A DNA stretch of 58,554 nt from Photobacterium lipolyticum. GTDB lineage: Bacteria > Pseudomonadota > Gammaproteobacteria > Enterobacterales > Vibrionaceae. Position numbers and translations under genes: made by a program. Below the pieces are notes generated by a model. That model was not told the DNA's origin and ran no database searches. It was given only the letters and a program-made list of their open reading frames with translations. Positions 10,829 to 19,952 of this stretch are shown piece by piece (the first letter of the stretch is position 1; each line of letters starts with the position of its first letter). The DNA lies in assembly GCF_003026475.1 (NCBI RefSeq), contig NZ_PYMC01000023.1, positions 1 to 58,554 on the forward strand, written 5' to 3'.

Positions 10829-10832
10829 CATC

Positions 10833-11822
10833 GTGAAAAAACGACTACCAATTCTTTCTCTGTCTTTATTAGCCGCAGGCTCAGCATGGGCCAGTGGTAA
10901 TACCTTAACGGTCTATACCTACAGTTCATTTGCATCAGACTGGGGGCCGGGCCCGGCCATCGAAAAAACCTTTGAAGCCCAATGCGGTTGTAACCTTGAA
11001 TTCGTCGCGCTTGATGACGGGGTGTCGATCCTAAACCGTGTTCGCCTGGAAGGCAGCAGCACCAAAGCGGACATCTTGCTGGGGCTAGATAACAACCTGA
11101 TGGCGGAAGCCAAGCAAACAGGCTTACTGGCCGCACATAACGTCGATACCGGTGCCGTTAATCTGCCCAATGGCTGGAGTGATACGACCTTTGTCCCTTA
11201 CGACTACGGTTATTTTGCCTTTGTCTATGACTCAGAAAAACTGGCGAACCCGCCCAAGAGCCTGGCAGAGCTGATCCAACGTGATGATATCAGCGTGATC
11301 TATCAGGATCCTCGCACGTCGACGCCGGGGCAAGGCCTGATGCTGTGGATGAAGTCGGTCTATGGCGATAAGGCAACGGATGCCTGGCAGCAGCTGGCAA
11401 AGAAAACCGTCACCGTCACCAAGGGCTGGTCAGAAGCATACAACATGTTCCTTAAAGGGGAATCTGACATGGTGCTGTCTTACACCACGTCTCCGGCTTA
11501 CCACATCATTGCTGACAAAGAGAGCAAATACCAGGCGGCAGACTTCAGTGAAGGTCACTACATGCAGGTTGAAGTGGCTGCTAAGCTGAAAAACAGTCCA
11601 AACGCCAAACTGGCCGATCAGTTTATGACGTTTATTTTGAGTGATGATTTCCAGTCAGCAATGCCAACCGGTAACTGGATGTATCCTGTCACCAAACAAG
11701 CATTACCGACAGGTTTTGAGCAATTAACCCTGCCGGCGAAAGCCTTACAATTTAGTGCCAAGGAAGTGGCATCACAACGTCGCGGCTGGATCCGTGAATG
11801 GCAAAATGCCCTTACGCAATAG
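10833..11822 (+). CDS. thiB: Thiamine ABC transporter, periplasmic thiamine-binding protein
   Basis: 329 residues starting at GTG with AGGAG upstream. A signal peptide ends at SAWA (about residue 20). The mature part matches the ThiB/TbpA branch of periplasmic binding proteins: LTVYTYSSFASDWGPG near the N-terminus and YDYGYFAFVYDSEKL in the middle. It delivers thiamine, and probably its phosphates, to ThiP. Placement behind a TPP riboswitch and ahead of permease and ATPase genes confirms the assignment. Confidence 0.95.
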   Translation: MKKRLPILSLSLLAAGSAWASGNTLTVYTYSSFASDWGPGPAIEKTFEAQCGCNLEFVALDDGVSILNRVRLEGSSTKADILLGLDNNLMAEAKQTGLLAAHNVDTGAVNLPNGWSDTTFVPYDYGYFAFVYDSEKLANPPKSLAELIQRDDISVIYQDPRTSTPGQGLMLWMKSVYGDKATDAWQQLAKKTVTVTKGWSEAYNMFLKGESDMVLSYTTSPAYHIIADKESKYQAADFSEGHYMQVEVAAKLKNSPNAKLADQFMTFILSDDFQSAMPTGNWMYPVTKQALPTGFEQLTLPAKALQFSAKEVASQRRGWIREWQNALTQ

Positions 11823-11846
11823 CGCTTACACAATCCTCTTCTGACT

Positions 11847-11872
11847 TAAGCGCTCTGACTAAAGAGCGCTTA
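11847..11872 (+). repeat. Strong intercistronic hairpin between thiB and thiP
   Basis: Perfect 10-bp inverted repeat TAAGCGCTCT / AGAGCGCTTA with a 6-nt loop. The sequence AGCGCTTACA also occurs at 11821-11830, overlapping the thiB stop, so an alternative stem is possible. There is no T-run, so it is not a standard terminator. It may protect the thiB message 3' end and give excess binding protein over permease. Confidence 0.6.
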
Positions 11873-11907
11873 CAACAATGAATATTCTCAATAATGGTCT
11901 CTGACTT

Positions 11908-13503
11908 TTGAATACCCGTTTTAATGCTTCCCTGCCGGGCGTGATCACCGCCGGGCTGATCGCTACCGTGGTGATCAGTGCCATCACCGCGTTGATCAGT
12001 CAGGCGACCGACTTCAACGCTCTGCAGATCTGGCAAGATCCCTATCTGCGCCACGTGGCGGGATTCAGCTTTTATCAGGCTTTGCTCTCGACCCTGCTCA
12101 GCGTAATACCGGCTATTCCGGTTGCCTATGCGCTGTCGCGCCGGCAGTTTTTCGGCCGTAGCTTATTGCTGCGGCTATTTGCGATGACTCTGGTGCTACC
12201 GGTACTGGTCGCGGTCTTTGGCCTGCTGGCGATTTATGGCAAAAACGGCCTGCTGGCTGCCATACTGAGCATCTGGCAGCAGCCGCTACCGTTTAACCTT
12301 TATGGCTTACATGGCATTTTACTGGCCCATGTGTTCCTCAATTTACCGTTAGCCACCCGCCTGTTACTGCAAAGTCTGGAAGGGATCCCTTTTGAACAGC
12401 ATAAACTGGCGGCACATCTGGGTATTACAAGTTGGAGTAAGTTCCGCTTAATCGCCTGGCCGCGCTTAAGGCAACAGCTGCCTCATGTGATTGGTCTGGT
12501 TTTCATGCTCTGCTTTACCAGTTTTGCGGTGATTATGTCACTGGGCGGCGGGCCAAAAGCCACCACCATCGAGCTGGCGATTTATCAGGCATTGCGCTAT
12601 GACTTCGATCTGGCAGCCGGAGCCGTTCTGGCGCTGTGGCAAATGCTGATTTGCTGCAGCCTAGTGTTGTTCACTCTGCGATTTGCGAAGCCACTTTCAA
12701 CCCTGACGGGATCTGTGGCAGAGCACCGCCCCAATTATCTCGACAATCGACGGGCAAAAACCTGGGACTGGATCTGGATCTGCCTTGCCCTATTGCTTGT
12801 TCTGCCGCCCTTACTAGCCGTCATCGGTGCCGGGCTGAACAATAAACTCCCCCAGCAACTGGCCGAGCCCGCATTGTGGCAAGCCATCGCAAATTCACTC
12901 AAGATTGCGCTGTTTTCCTGCGTGATCTCCGTATTCAGTGGTATCGCCATCTTACTGACCAGTCGTCACTGGCGTCTGCACAATAAAAGACTTCGCGCTG
13001 ACGGGATAGAACTACTTGGCACTATTATTCTGGTTACCCCCAGCTTAGTACTCAGTACCGGGATCTTTTTGCTGCTGCGCCAGTATACCGATGTCTTTGC
13101 CACCGCTCTCTGGGTGGTTATCTCCGTCAATGCGTTAATGGCACTGCCTTATGTGATAAAAACCCTGAGCCAGCCAATGCTGCATGTCGCTCAGCAGTAC
13201 AATCCATTGTGCCAGAGCCTGGGAATGAGCGGCCTGTCACGCCTGCGGCTGGTTGAATGGCGTGCCCTGCGCAAACCCATTGCCCAGGCCCTGGCGATCG
13301 GCTTTGTGCTCTCGCTCGGTGATTTAGGGGCTATCGCCTTATTTGGCAGTCAGGATTTCCAGACGCTGCCACTGTATCTGTTTCAGCTGTTGGGAAGTTA
13401 TCAAATGGATGCCGCAGCTGTTGCGGCTTTGCTGCTGCTATTACTCAGCCTCGGGTTATTCACCGTGGTCGAAAAAGTCCTTATTTCTGACCATAAAAAG
13501 TAG
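11908..13503 (+). CDS. thiP: Thiamine ABC transporter permease
   Basis: 531 residues with about twelve hydrophobic segments in two homologous halves, as in ThiP. Each half carries an EAA-type loop for contact with the ATPase (for example AAHLGITSWSKFRLIAWPRL and QSLGMSGLSRLRLVEWRAL). The only start that uses the whole frame is TTG 11908, because an in-frame TGA lies two codons upstream. Its ribosome-binding site is poor, and GTG 11941 is an alternative that would shorten the protein by 11 residues. It moves thiamine through the inner membrane. Confidence 0.93.
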   Translation: MNTRFNASLPGVITAGLIATVVISAITALISQATDFNALQIWQDPYLRHVAGFSFYQALLSTLLSVIPAIPVAYALSRRQFFGRSLLLRLFAMTLVLPVLVAVFGLLAIYGKNGLLAAILSIWQQPLPFNLYGLHGILLAHVFLNLPLATRLLLQSLEGIPFEQHKLAAHLGITSWSKFRLIAWPRLRQQLPHVIGLVFMLCFTSFAVIMSLGGGPKATTIELAIYQALRYDFDLAAGAVLALWQMLICCSLVLFTLRFAKPLSTLTGSVAEHRPNYLDNRRAKTWDWIWICLALLLVLPPLLAVIGAGLNNKLPQQLAEPALWQAIANSLKIALFSCVISVFSGIAILLTSRHWRLHNKRLRADGIELLGTIILVTPSLVLSTGIFLLLRQYTDVFATALWVVISVNALMALPYVIKTLSQPMLHVAQQYNPLCQSLGMSGLSRLRLVEWRALRKPIAQALAIGFVLSLGDLGAIALFGSQDFQTLPLYLFQLLGSYQMDAAAVAALLLLLLSLGLFTVVEKVLISDHKK

Positions 13504-13511
13504 AAGTCATA

Positions 13512-14237
13512 ATGCTCAAACTCAATCACTTATGTCACCACTATTTGCGCCCCGGACAGTCAGCCCAGGATGGAACACAGCCGATGATATTCGACCTGCA
13601 GGCTGAAAAAGGCGATATTGTGGCATTGATCGGCCCAAGCGGGGCCGGGAAAAGTACCTTGTTAGCCATGGTAGCGGGTTTTCTTAACCCTGACAGCGGT
13701 GAATTGCACATTGCCGGGCAGCCGATAACAACCCAAACGCCCGCCGAGCGTCCGCTCTCTATTTTGTTTCAGGATCACAACCTGTTCCCCCACCTGACGG
13801 TGTTTGAAAATATCGGCCTTGGAATTCATCCCGGATTAAAGCTAAGCCGGGAAGATAAAGAAAATATTGTGGCCGCGGCATCTCGGGTGGGGATCAATAA
13901 ATATCTCGACCGCCTGCCGGAACAACTCTCCGGCGGGCAGAAGCAACGGGTGGCGCTGGCACGCAGCCTGATCCGGCAGCAACCCTTGCTGTTGCTCGAT
14001 GAACCGTTCTCGGCGCTGGATCCGGCGCTGCGCAAAGAAATGTTAACACTGGTCAAAAGCCTGGCGAAAGAGCAGAAAATCACCGTACTGATGGTCACCC
14101 ACAGCCCCGAGGATGCCCTGAAGATTGCCAATAAATGCGCGTTTATCTATGAAGGCCAAGTGAAGGTGTCAGGCGAAACACAACAGATGTTAGGGAATCC
14201 GGAAGATGAGGCGTTAAAAAAATATTTAGGTATTTAA
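13512..14237 (+). CDS. thiQ: Thiamine ABC transporter ATP-binding protein
   Basis: 241 residues. Walker A GPSGAGKST begins near residue 41, the signature LSGGQKQR near 140 and Walker B LLLLDEP near 160, with the switch histidine in VTHSPED. It powers thiamine import with ThiP and ThiB. It starts 8 bp after the thiP stop. It is the last gene of the operon, followed by a heptanucleotide tandem repeat and a dyad rather than a clear terminator. Confidence 0.95.
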   Translation: MLKLNHLCHHYLRPGQSAQDGTQPMIFDLQAEKGDIVALIGPSGAGKSTLLAMVAGFLNPDSGELHIAGQPITTQTPAERPLSILFQDHNLFPHLTVFENIGLGIHPGLKLSREDKENIVAAASRVGINKYLDRLPEQLSGGQKQRVALARSLIRQQPLLLLDEPFSALDPALRKEMLTLVKSLAKEQKITVLMVTHSPEDALKIANKCAFIYEGQVKVSGETQQMLGNPEDEALKKYLGI

Positions 14238-14243
14238 GATGTG

Positions 14244-14303
14244 CGAGTTTCGAGTTTCGAGTTTCGAGTTTCGAGTTTCGAGTTTCGAGTTTCGAGTTTC
14301 GAG
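14244..14303. repeat. Heptanucleotide tandem repeat (CGAGTTT), eight copies
   Basis: Eight perfect head-to-tail copies of the 7-bp unit CGAGTTT at 14244-14299, then CGAG. The array starts 7 bp after the thiQ stop and lies outside any credible gene. It is one of three tandem arrays of different 7-bp units in this window (others at 28806 and 57255). Perfect copies suggest recent slippage or unequal exchange. Confidence 0.95.
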
Positions 14304-14310
14304 GCAGAAT

Positions 14311-14336
14311 GGTACAGAGCACCAGGGCTCTGTACC
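14311..14336. repeat. Perfect 10-bp dyad between thiQ and the PhoH gene
   Basis: GGTACAGAGC / GCTCTGTACC with a 6-nt loop, in the convergent gap between thiQ (plus) and the PhoH gene (minus). On the plus strand it is followed by an A-run, not a T-run, and on the minus strand by ATTCTG. It is therefore not a canonical intrinsic terminator for either gene, although it could still act as a 3'-end structure. Confidence 0.6.
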
Positions 14337-14393
14337 AAAAAATGACAGGAGAGTTGACTCTATTCACTCGTTTCTCGTCCCTCTCCCCTCTGT

Positions 14394-15770
14394 TTACATA
14401 TTCTCTTCCGCAAATTCAGCAAGACGACTGCGGACAACCCCATTGAGATAGATGTTGGCACTACCTTCAAAGTTTTTAAAGCGTTCGACAATATAGGTTA
14501 AGCCCGACGTGACGGGTGAGAGATAACTGGAGTCGATCTGCGACAGGTTACCGGAACAGACCAGTTTGGTACCTTCACCGCATCGGGTGATGATGGTTTT
14601 GATTTGTGAAGCTGTTAAATTCTGGCATTCATCCAGCAATACAAACGCATTCTGAATTGAACGCCCACGCATGAAGTTAATGGACTTGAACTGAATATTG
14701 GCTTTCTCAAAGATATATTTCATTGAGCCATCAGTACAAACATCGTTTTTATGTAACGCCTCCATGGTATCTGTTACCGCAGCTAGCCACGGCATCATTT
14801 TTTCTTCTTCCGTCCCCGGTAAGAAACCAATAGATTCCGCAATTTCAGGGGTGTTACGGGTGACAATAATCTTGTCATACATGCTTTTTTCAATCACCAG
14901 CTCCAGCGCGGCAGCCATTGCCAGGATAGTTTTACCGCACCCGGCCGGACCGGTCAGAATGACCAGATCGATATCAGGATCGAGCATCGCATCAAGCGCC
15001 ATCCCCTGATAGACATTTTTAGGGTGGATCCCCCAGGCCTGACGGTGCATCAATCGCTCATGGCCCAGATCTTTGACCGTGACAGTTTCACCATCAATAC
15101 TGTCTATCCGGCCCGCAAAATCATCTCCGTCATCAAGAAGGTACTGATTAAGATAAGGAGCCTCAAACAACTCAGCCGGCAAGGTATGTACGGTGGCACG
15201 CCCGCGGCTTTCCGTCTGACACTCCCCGACCCGATCCCAAAACAACCCGTCAAATTGCTGAAAACCTTTACTTAATAGTTTTACATCATCAATAAGCTGG
15301 TCGGAGCGATAATCCTCAACCTTATAGACGCCGGCGCCTTTGGCACGCAGCCGCATATTGATATCTTTGGTCACCAATACGACTTCGCGTGGTGCATAGT
15401 GAGATTGCAGGTACAAAACCCCGTTAAGAATACGGTTATCTCCGGCTTTATCAGCAAAAGCATGCACCATTTCTTTGATCGTGTAATCTGCAAAAATAGC
15501 AACAGTACCTTTATGATCGCCATCATGAGTAAAAGGAATACCGGCAGAGATCTGCTCGGGGGTGGCATCGTGGAAGATATCTTCCAGCGCGCGGATGGCT
15601 ACCCGTGCATCGCGGGAAACATCACGTTTACTGTCTTTAATCCGATCGAGCTCTTCCAGCACCGTCATCGGAATAACGACATCGTGCTCTTGGAAAGAAT
15701 AAATAGCGAGAGGTTCATGAAGCAGAATATTGGTATCGAGTACAAAGATTTTCCGTGCATAATCGTCCAT
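14394..15770 (-). CDS. PIN domain-PhoH ATPase fusion protein
   Basis: 458 residues. The N-terminal PIN ribonuclease-like domain begins KIFVLDTNILLHEP, with the acidic Asp early in the domain. The C-terminal PhoH ATPase domain has Walker A GPAGCGKTILA (about residue 270) and Walker B VLLDECQNLT. Such PhoH2-type proteins are thought to couple an RNA helicase-like motor to RNA cleavage. A GTG at 15776 extends the frame by two codons, but it overlaps the AGGAGG ribosome-binding site (15776-15780), which is correctly spaced for ATG 15770. Divergent from rapA. Confidence 0.9.
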   Translation of the reverse strand: MDDYARKIFVLDTNILLHEPLAIYSFQEHDVVIPMTVLEELDRIKDSKRDVSRDARVAIRALEDIFHDATPEQISAGIPFTHDGDHKGTVAIFADYTIKEMVHAFADKAGDNRILNGVLYLQSHYAPREVVLVTKDINMRLRAKGAGVYKVEDYRSDQLIDDVKLLSKGFQQFDGLFWDRVGECQTESRGRATVHTLPAELFEAPYLNQYLLDDGDDFAGRIDSIDGETVTVKDLGHERLMHRQAWGIHPKNVYQGMALDAMLDPDIDLVILTGPAGCGKTILAMAAALELVIEKSMYDKIIVTRNTPEIAESIGFLPGTEEEKMMPWLAAVTDTMEALHKNDVCTDGSMKYIFEKANIQFKSINFMRGRSIQNAFVLLDECQNLTASQIKTIITRCGEGTKLVCSGNLSQIDSSYLSPVTSGLTYIVERFKNFEGSANIYLNGVVRSRLAEFAEENM

Positions 15771-15915
15771 AAGCACCTCCTTGGTAACATCCTGATAGCA
15801 AAGTAAATTGCCATTACACTTAAGCGTACGTCAAAACACGGTGGTTACTATTAAAGACCGGAGAGAATGAAATAAATGTGACAAAAATACTGTGACGGAT
15901 TTGGACAACTTTCAC

Positions 15916-15931
15916 CGTGACCTCAATCACA
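15916..15931. promoter_or_regulatory. CRP-like site between the PhoH gene and rapA
   Basis: CGTGA-N6-TCACA matches nine of ten core positions of the CRP consensus TGTGA-N6-TCACA. It sits in the 297-bp divergent promoter region (15771-16067), about 137 bp before rapA. Function is inferred only. Confidence 0.4.
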
Positions 15932-16067
15932 TCATGCAGTAACATGACTCCCCTTTTTTACCGATGCGAATTCTGGCTTACACTTAATCTCAGTGTAGCC
16001 CAAATATGAACCAGCACCGGGTTTCACATTTTCCTTAATATCAAATAATTAGAAGGCTTTTACCACT

Positions 16068-18986
16068 ATGCCATTTGCTTTGGGTCAACGTTGGATCAGT
16101 GATACAGAAAGTGATTTAGGTTTAGGCACTGTCGTCGCACAAGATGCCCGTACAGTCTCCCTGATGTTCTCTGCCAGTGAAGAGAGCCGCTTGTATGCAC
16201 GCAATGATGCTCCTGTTACCCGTGTAATGTTTAATGTTGGTGATGTGGTTGAAAGCCATGATGGCTGGTCACTGAACGTTGAAGTCGTTGAAGAAAGTGG
16301 CGGCGTTTTTACCTATATCGGTACCCGCACAGACACCGGGGAAGAGAACGTTAAGCTGCGTGAAATTTTCCTCTGCCACCAAATCCGTTTCAACAAACCG
16401 CAGGATAAATTATTTGCCGGTCAGATCGATCGTATGGACCGCTTTGCCCTGCGTTACCGCGCGCTAAAAAATCAGTATGAACAACATAAAAGCCCGCTTA
16501 GGGGCCTGTGTGGTATGCGTGCAGGTCTTATCCCGCATCAGTTATACATCGCCCATGAAGTCGGCCGTCGTTACGCACCGCGCGTATTGTTAGCCGATGA
16601 GGTCGGCTTAGGTAAAACGATTGAAGCGGGCATGATCATCCACCAGCAAATTCTGTCAGGCCGTGCCGAGCGCATTCTGATCCTAGTACCGGAAACGCTG
16701 CAGCATCAGTGGTTGGTTGAGATGATGCGTCGTTTTAATCTCCACTTTTCGATTTTTGACGAAGAGCGCTGCGTTGAAGCCTATGCCGATGCGTCAAACC
16801 CGTTTGAGACCGCGCAATACGTGCTGTGTTCACTGGACTTCCTGCGTAAGAGCCGTCGCCGTTTTGAGCAGGCTCTGGAAGCTGACTGGGATCTGCTGGT
16901 CGTGGATGAAGCACACCACCTGGAATGGAGCGAAGATAAACCGAGCCGCCAGTACCAGGTAGTCGAGGCATTATCCGAAAAAACCCCTGGCGTACTGTTG
17001 CTCACCGCAACCCCGGAGCAGCTAGGCCGCGAAAGCCACTTCGCCCGTCTGCGCCTGCTCGACCCGGATCGTTTCTACGATTATGAAGCTTTTGTCGAAG
17101 AAGAGCGCCAGTACGCACCGGTAGCAGAAGCGGTCTCCCGCCTGTTGTCCGGCGAGCGACTGGATAGTGATGCCAAAAACAGCCTGACGGAGCTGCTGTC
17201 AGAGCAAGATATCGAGCCAATGCTGCGCATTATCGAATCTGGCGATGTCGATAATGAACAGTCGCAGACGGTACGCCATGAGCTGATCGACAATCTGATG
17301 GACCGCCACGGTACCGGCCGCGTGCTGTTCCGTAATACCCGCGCGGCGATCAAAGGCTTTCCGCTGCGTCATCTGAATATGTACCCACTGCCACTACCTA
17401 ACCAGTACCAGACAGCAATGCGTGTCGCTGGCATGATGTCAGGTAAAGTTCCGAGCGAACAAAAAGCGATTAAACTGCTTTATCCGGAAGATATTTATCA
17501 GGAGTTTGAAGGCGATTCAGCAACCTGGTGGAACTTCGATCCGCGCGTAAACTGGCTGCTTGACATGCTGAAAGCGAACCGCAACGAGAAGGTACTGGTC
17601 ATTTGCTCCCGCGCCCAGACCGCGCTGACACTGGAGCAGGCACTTCGCGAGCGTGAAGGGATTCGTGCCACCGTGTTCCATGAAGGCATGTCGATCATCG
17701 AACGCGATAAAGCCGCCGCTTACTTCGCTCAGGAAGATGAAGGGGCCCAGGTACTGCTCTGTTCAGAAATCGGTTCGGAAGGTCGTAACTTTCAATTTTC
17801 CAATCAGCTGGTGATGTTTGATCTGCCGATCAACCCGGATCTGCTGGAACAACGTATCGGTCGCCTCGACCGTATCGGCCAGCAGCGTGATATCGAGATT
17901 CATGTACCACACCTGCAAGGCACGTCGCAGGCGCTGCTGGCACGCTGGTATAACGAAGGCCTTAATGTCTTTGAAGAAACCTGCCCGACCGGCCGTGCGG
18001 TATATGAAGCGGTAAGAGATGACTTGATTGAGCTGCTGGCCAGCGAGAGCCATGACGCCGATGCGCTGGAAAAACTGATCGAACAGAGCGCGGCGATGCA
18101 TCTGTCGCTGAAAGCCAAACTGGAACAAGGCCGCGATCGCCTGTTAGAAATCCACTCCAACGGCGGTGAAAAAGCACGTGAACTCGGTGAGCAAATTGCC
18201 GCTAAAGACGGGGATACCAACCTGGTAGCCTTTGCTCTTGGCCTGTTTGATACCATTGGCCTGAATCAAGACGATAAAGGTGAAAATGCGATCGTCGTAA
18301 CGCCATCAGAGCATATGATGGTCGCCAGCTACCCGGGCCTGCCATATGACGGCTGCACCATCACCTTTGAGCGCGACACCGCGCTGTCACGTGAAGATCT
18401 GCACTTTCTTAGCTGGGAACACCCGATGATCCAGGGCGGTATCGATTTACTGCTTTCCGAAGGCGTTGGTACCACGGCGGTTTCTCTGTTGAAAAACAAA
18501 GCCCTGCCTGCAGGCACCCTGCTGCTTGAACTGGTCTATGTGGTGGACGCCCAAGCGCCGAAACAATCGGGCATTGGCCGCTTCCTGCCACAGACACCTA
18601 TTCGGATCTTACTCGATGCCAAAGGGAATAACCTGTCGGCAAAAGTGGAGTTTGAAGGCTTTAACCGCCAGTTAAGTCCGGTTAACCGCCATTTAGCCAG
18701 CAAACTGGTCAACTCGGTGCAAAAAGAGATCCATGTCCTGATTGCACAAGCTGAGCAAGAAATTGTCAAAGAGCAAGTCACTGTACGTGAAGCGGCTCAG
18801 GCTGAAATGGAAACCAGCCTGCGGGCAGAGCTGGATCGCCTGCAGGCTCTAAAAGCGGTCAACCCGAATATCCGTGACGATGAGCTGGAACTGATTGAAA
18901 GCCAGATCCAGGATCTGACCGGCTATATCAGTAAAGCTCAGGTACAGTTGGATTCATTGCGTCTGATTGTGGTCAGCCACAACTAA
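16068..18986 (+). CDS. rapA: RNA polymerase-associated ATPase RapA (HepA)
   Basis: 972 residues, typical of RapA, a Swi2/Snf2-type translocase that recycles stalled RNA polymerase. N-terminal Tudor-like segments are followed by the ATPase core: Walker [13 protein letters not shown] near residue 177, DEAH box [10 protein letters not shown] near 280, [12 protein letters not shown], and helicase motif [12 protein letters not shown] near 596. The C-terminal region (about 650-972) matches RapA-specific domains, ending in a Glu-rich helical stretch. Transcribed alone, with a strong bidirectional-type terminator after it. Confidence 0.97.
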   Translation: MPFALGQRWISDTESDLGLGTVVAQDARTVSLMFSASEESRLYARNDAPVTRVMFNVGDVVESHDGWSLNVEVVEESGGVFTYIGTRTDTGEENVKLREIFLCHQIRFNKPQDKLFAGQIDRMDRFALRYRALKNQYEQHKSPLRGLCGMRAGLIPHQLYIAHEVGRRYAPRVLLADEVGLGKTIEAGMIIHQQILSGRAERILILVPETLQHQWLVEMMRRFNLHFSIFDEERCVEAYADASNPFETAQYVLCSLDFLRKSRRRFEQALEADWDLLVVDEAHHLEWSEDKPSRQYQVVEALSEKTPGVLLLTATPEQLGRESHFARLRLLDPDRFYDYEAFVEEERQYAPVAEAVSRLLSGERLDSDAKNSLTELLSEQDIEPMLRIIESGDVDNEQSQTVRHELIDNLMDRHGTGRVLFRNTRAAIKGFPLRHLNMYPLPLPNQYQTAMRVAGMMSGKVPSEQKAIKLLYPEDIYQEFEGDSATWWNFDPRVNWLLDMLKANRNEKVLVICSRAQTALTLEQALREREGIRATVFHEGMSIIERDKAAAYFAQEDEGAQVLLCSEIGSEGRNFQFSNQLVMFDLPINPDLLEQRIGRLDRIGQQRDIEIHVPHLQGTSQALLARWYNEGLNVFEETCPTGRAVYEAVRDDLIELLASESHDADALEKLIEQSAAMHLSLKAKLEQGRDRLLEIHSNGGEKARELGEQIAAKDGDTNLVAFALGLFDTIGLNQDDKGENAIVVTPSEHMMVASYPGLPYDGCTITFERDTALSREDLHFLSWEHPMIQGGIDLLLSEGVGTTAVSLLKNKALPAGTLLLELVYVVDAQAPKQSGIGRFLPQTPIRILLDAKGNNLSAKVEFEGFNRQLSPVNRHLASKLVNSVQKEIHVLIAQAEQEIVKEQVTVREAAQAEMETSLRAELDRLQALKAVNPNIRDDELELIESQIQDLTGYISKAQVQLDSLRLIVVSHN

Positions 18987-19010
18987 TTCACCCGCTTTTA
19001 GTTCCTTCCC

Positions 19011-19044
19011 AAAGCCGCATAACACTCAGTGTTATGCGGCTTTT
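19011..19044 (+). terminator. Intrinsic terminator after rapA
   Basis: Perfect 15-bp stem AAAGCCGCATAACAC / GTGTTATGCGGCTTT with a 3-nt loop and a short T-run, 24 bp after the rapA stop. Confidence 0.88.
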
Positions 19045-19105
19045 ATGTTACTATTCCCGATGACACCCATTGTGTTTATTTCCACCTACATCATTCGAGT
19101 AACTC

Positions 19106-19819
19106 ATGAAACCATTGCCATTGCTGGACTACAATCCACCCGTCGAACCCTGGCTGGATGTACTTCACCTCGATCGCGATATCATTGCCCTGAACAAGCC
19201 TTCCGGACTGCTTTCAAATCCAGGCCGGGATCCGGCTCATCATGATAGTGTGCTTACCCGTGTTCTGCGTGACTACCCGCACGCCCAGATTGTCCACCGC
19301 CTTGACATGGCGACCTCAGGCTTGATTGTCCTGGCCTTAAATAAAAATGCCGAACGCCACCTGAAAATCCAGTTCCAAAAACGCCAGACTCAAAAGATCT
19401 ACTACGCACGGGTGTGGGGCCACTTAAAACAGGATACCGGCACGATTGACCTGCCATTAGTTTGTGACTGGCCGAACCGCCCGAAACAGAAAGTCTGCTT
19501 TGAAAATGGCAAACCGTCTGTCACCCATTACGAGGTAGTCGCACGGGAAGAGAATGCCACTCTGGTTCGCCTGCGCCCGATTACAGGCCGTTCGCACCAG
19601 CTCCGCGTTCATCTGCTGGCCTTAGACCACCCTATTCTCGGTGACCGTTTCTACGCCCATGATGAAGCCAGAACAATGGCTCCGCGCCTGCAGCTGCACG
19701 CCGCAGAGCTGACATTCGCACATCCCTACACCGAACAGCCGATGCACCTGTTTGCCCCATGCAGCTTCTTTCCTGGCGCGCCAGAAAAAACCCTCGAATT
19801 ACCCGCTGCAGTTCAATAA
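19106..19819 (+). CDS. rluA: rRNA/tRNA pseudouridine synthase A
   Basis: 237 residues of the RluA family. The catalytic aspartate lies in VHRLDMATSGLIVLAL at about residue 67. Other family blocks are IIALNKPSGLLSNPG near the N-terminus and LRPITGRSHQLRVHL near residue 155. In E. coli RluA modifies U746 of 23S rRNA and U32 of several tRNAs, and the same targets are likely here. The spacing and the downstream dyad suggest an independent unit. Confidence 0.93.
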   Translation: MKPLPLLDYNPPVEPWLDVLHLDRDIIALNKPSGLLSNPGRDPAHHDSVLTRVLRDYPHAQIVHRLDMATSGLIVLALNKNAERHLKIQFQKRQTQKIYYARVWGHLKQDTGTIDLPLVCDWPNRPKQKVCFENGKPSVTHYEVVAREENATLVRLRPITGRSHQLRVHLLALDHPILGDRFYAHDEARTMAPRLQLHAAELTFAHPYTEQPMHLFAPCSFFPGAPEKTLELPAAVQ

Positions 19820-19837
19820 AATCAACGTCTCTGGGGT

Positions 19838-19883
19838 CTGTTTATGTTTCGACATAATTGCTGCAATGTTGAAACATAAACAG
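19838..19883. repeat. Long inverted repeat between rluA and the hydroxyacid dehydrogenase gene
   Basis: 18-nt arms at 19838-19855 and 19866-19883, complementary at 17 of 18 positions with the remaining pair a G-U, around a 10-nt loop. The core is TGTTTATGTTTC paired with GAAACATAAACA. No T-run follows. It could be a 3'-end stabiliser of rluA, an operator for the next gene, or a solitary REP-like element. Confidence 0.75.
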
Positions 19884-19952
19884 GCCCGGGTTGAGGCTTC
19901 ATCCGGATTTGGTATAAATTATTCCTATTACGACCAAATCGGATCAGCTGAC

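Noticed and set aside
14244..14303. Possible CRISPR array
   Set aside because: Units are 7 bp with no spacers, and there are no cas genes nearby.
14239..14451. Reading frames through the CGAGTTT array (plus strand) and its complement encoding repeated FEFRVSS or KLETRNS units
   Set aside because: They are simply the 7-bp repeat read in three phases. No ribosome-binding site or conserved domain, and the array is better described as a repeat.
15884..15905. Two direct TGTGA motifs before rapA as a CRP site
   Set aside because: They are in direct, not inverted, orientation. The CGTGA-N6-TCACA at 15916 is the better candidate.
19752..19952. N-terminal extension of the hydroxyacid dehydrogenase frame
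   Set aside because: It overlaps the rluA end and the inverted repeat. The family start corresponds to ATG 19953.
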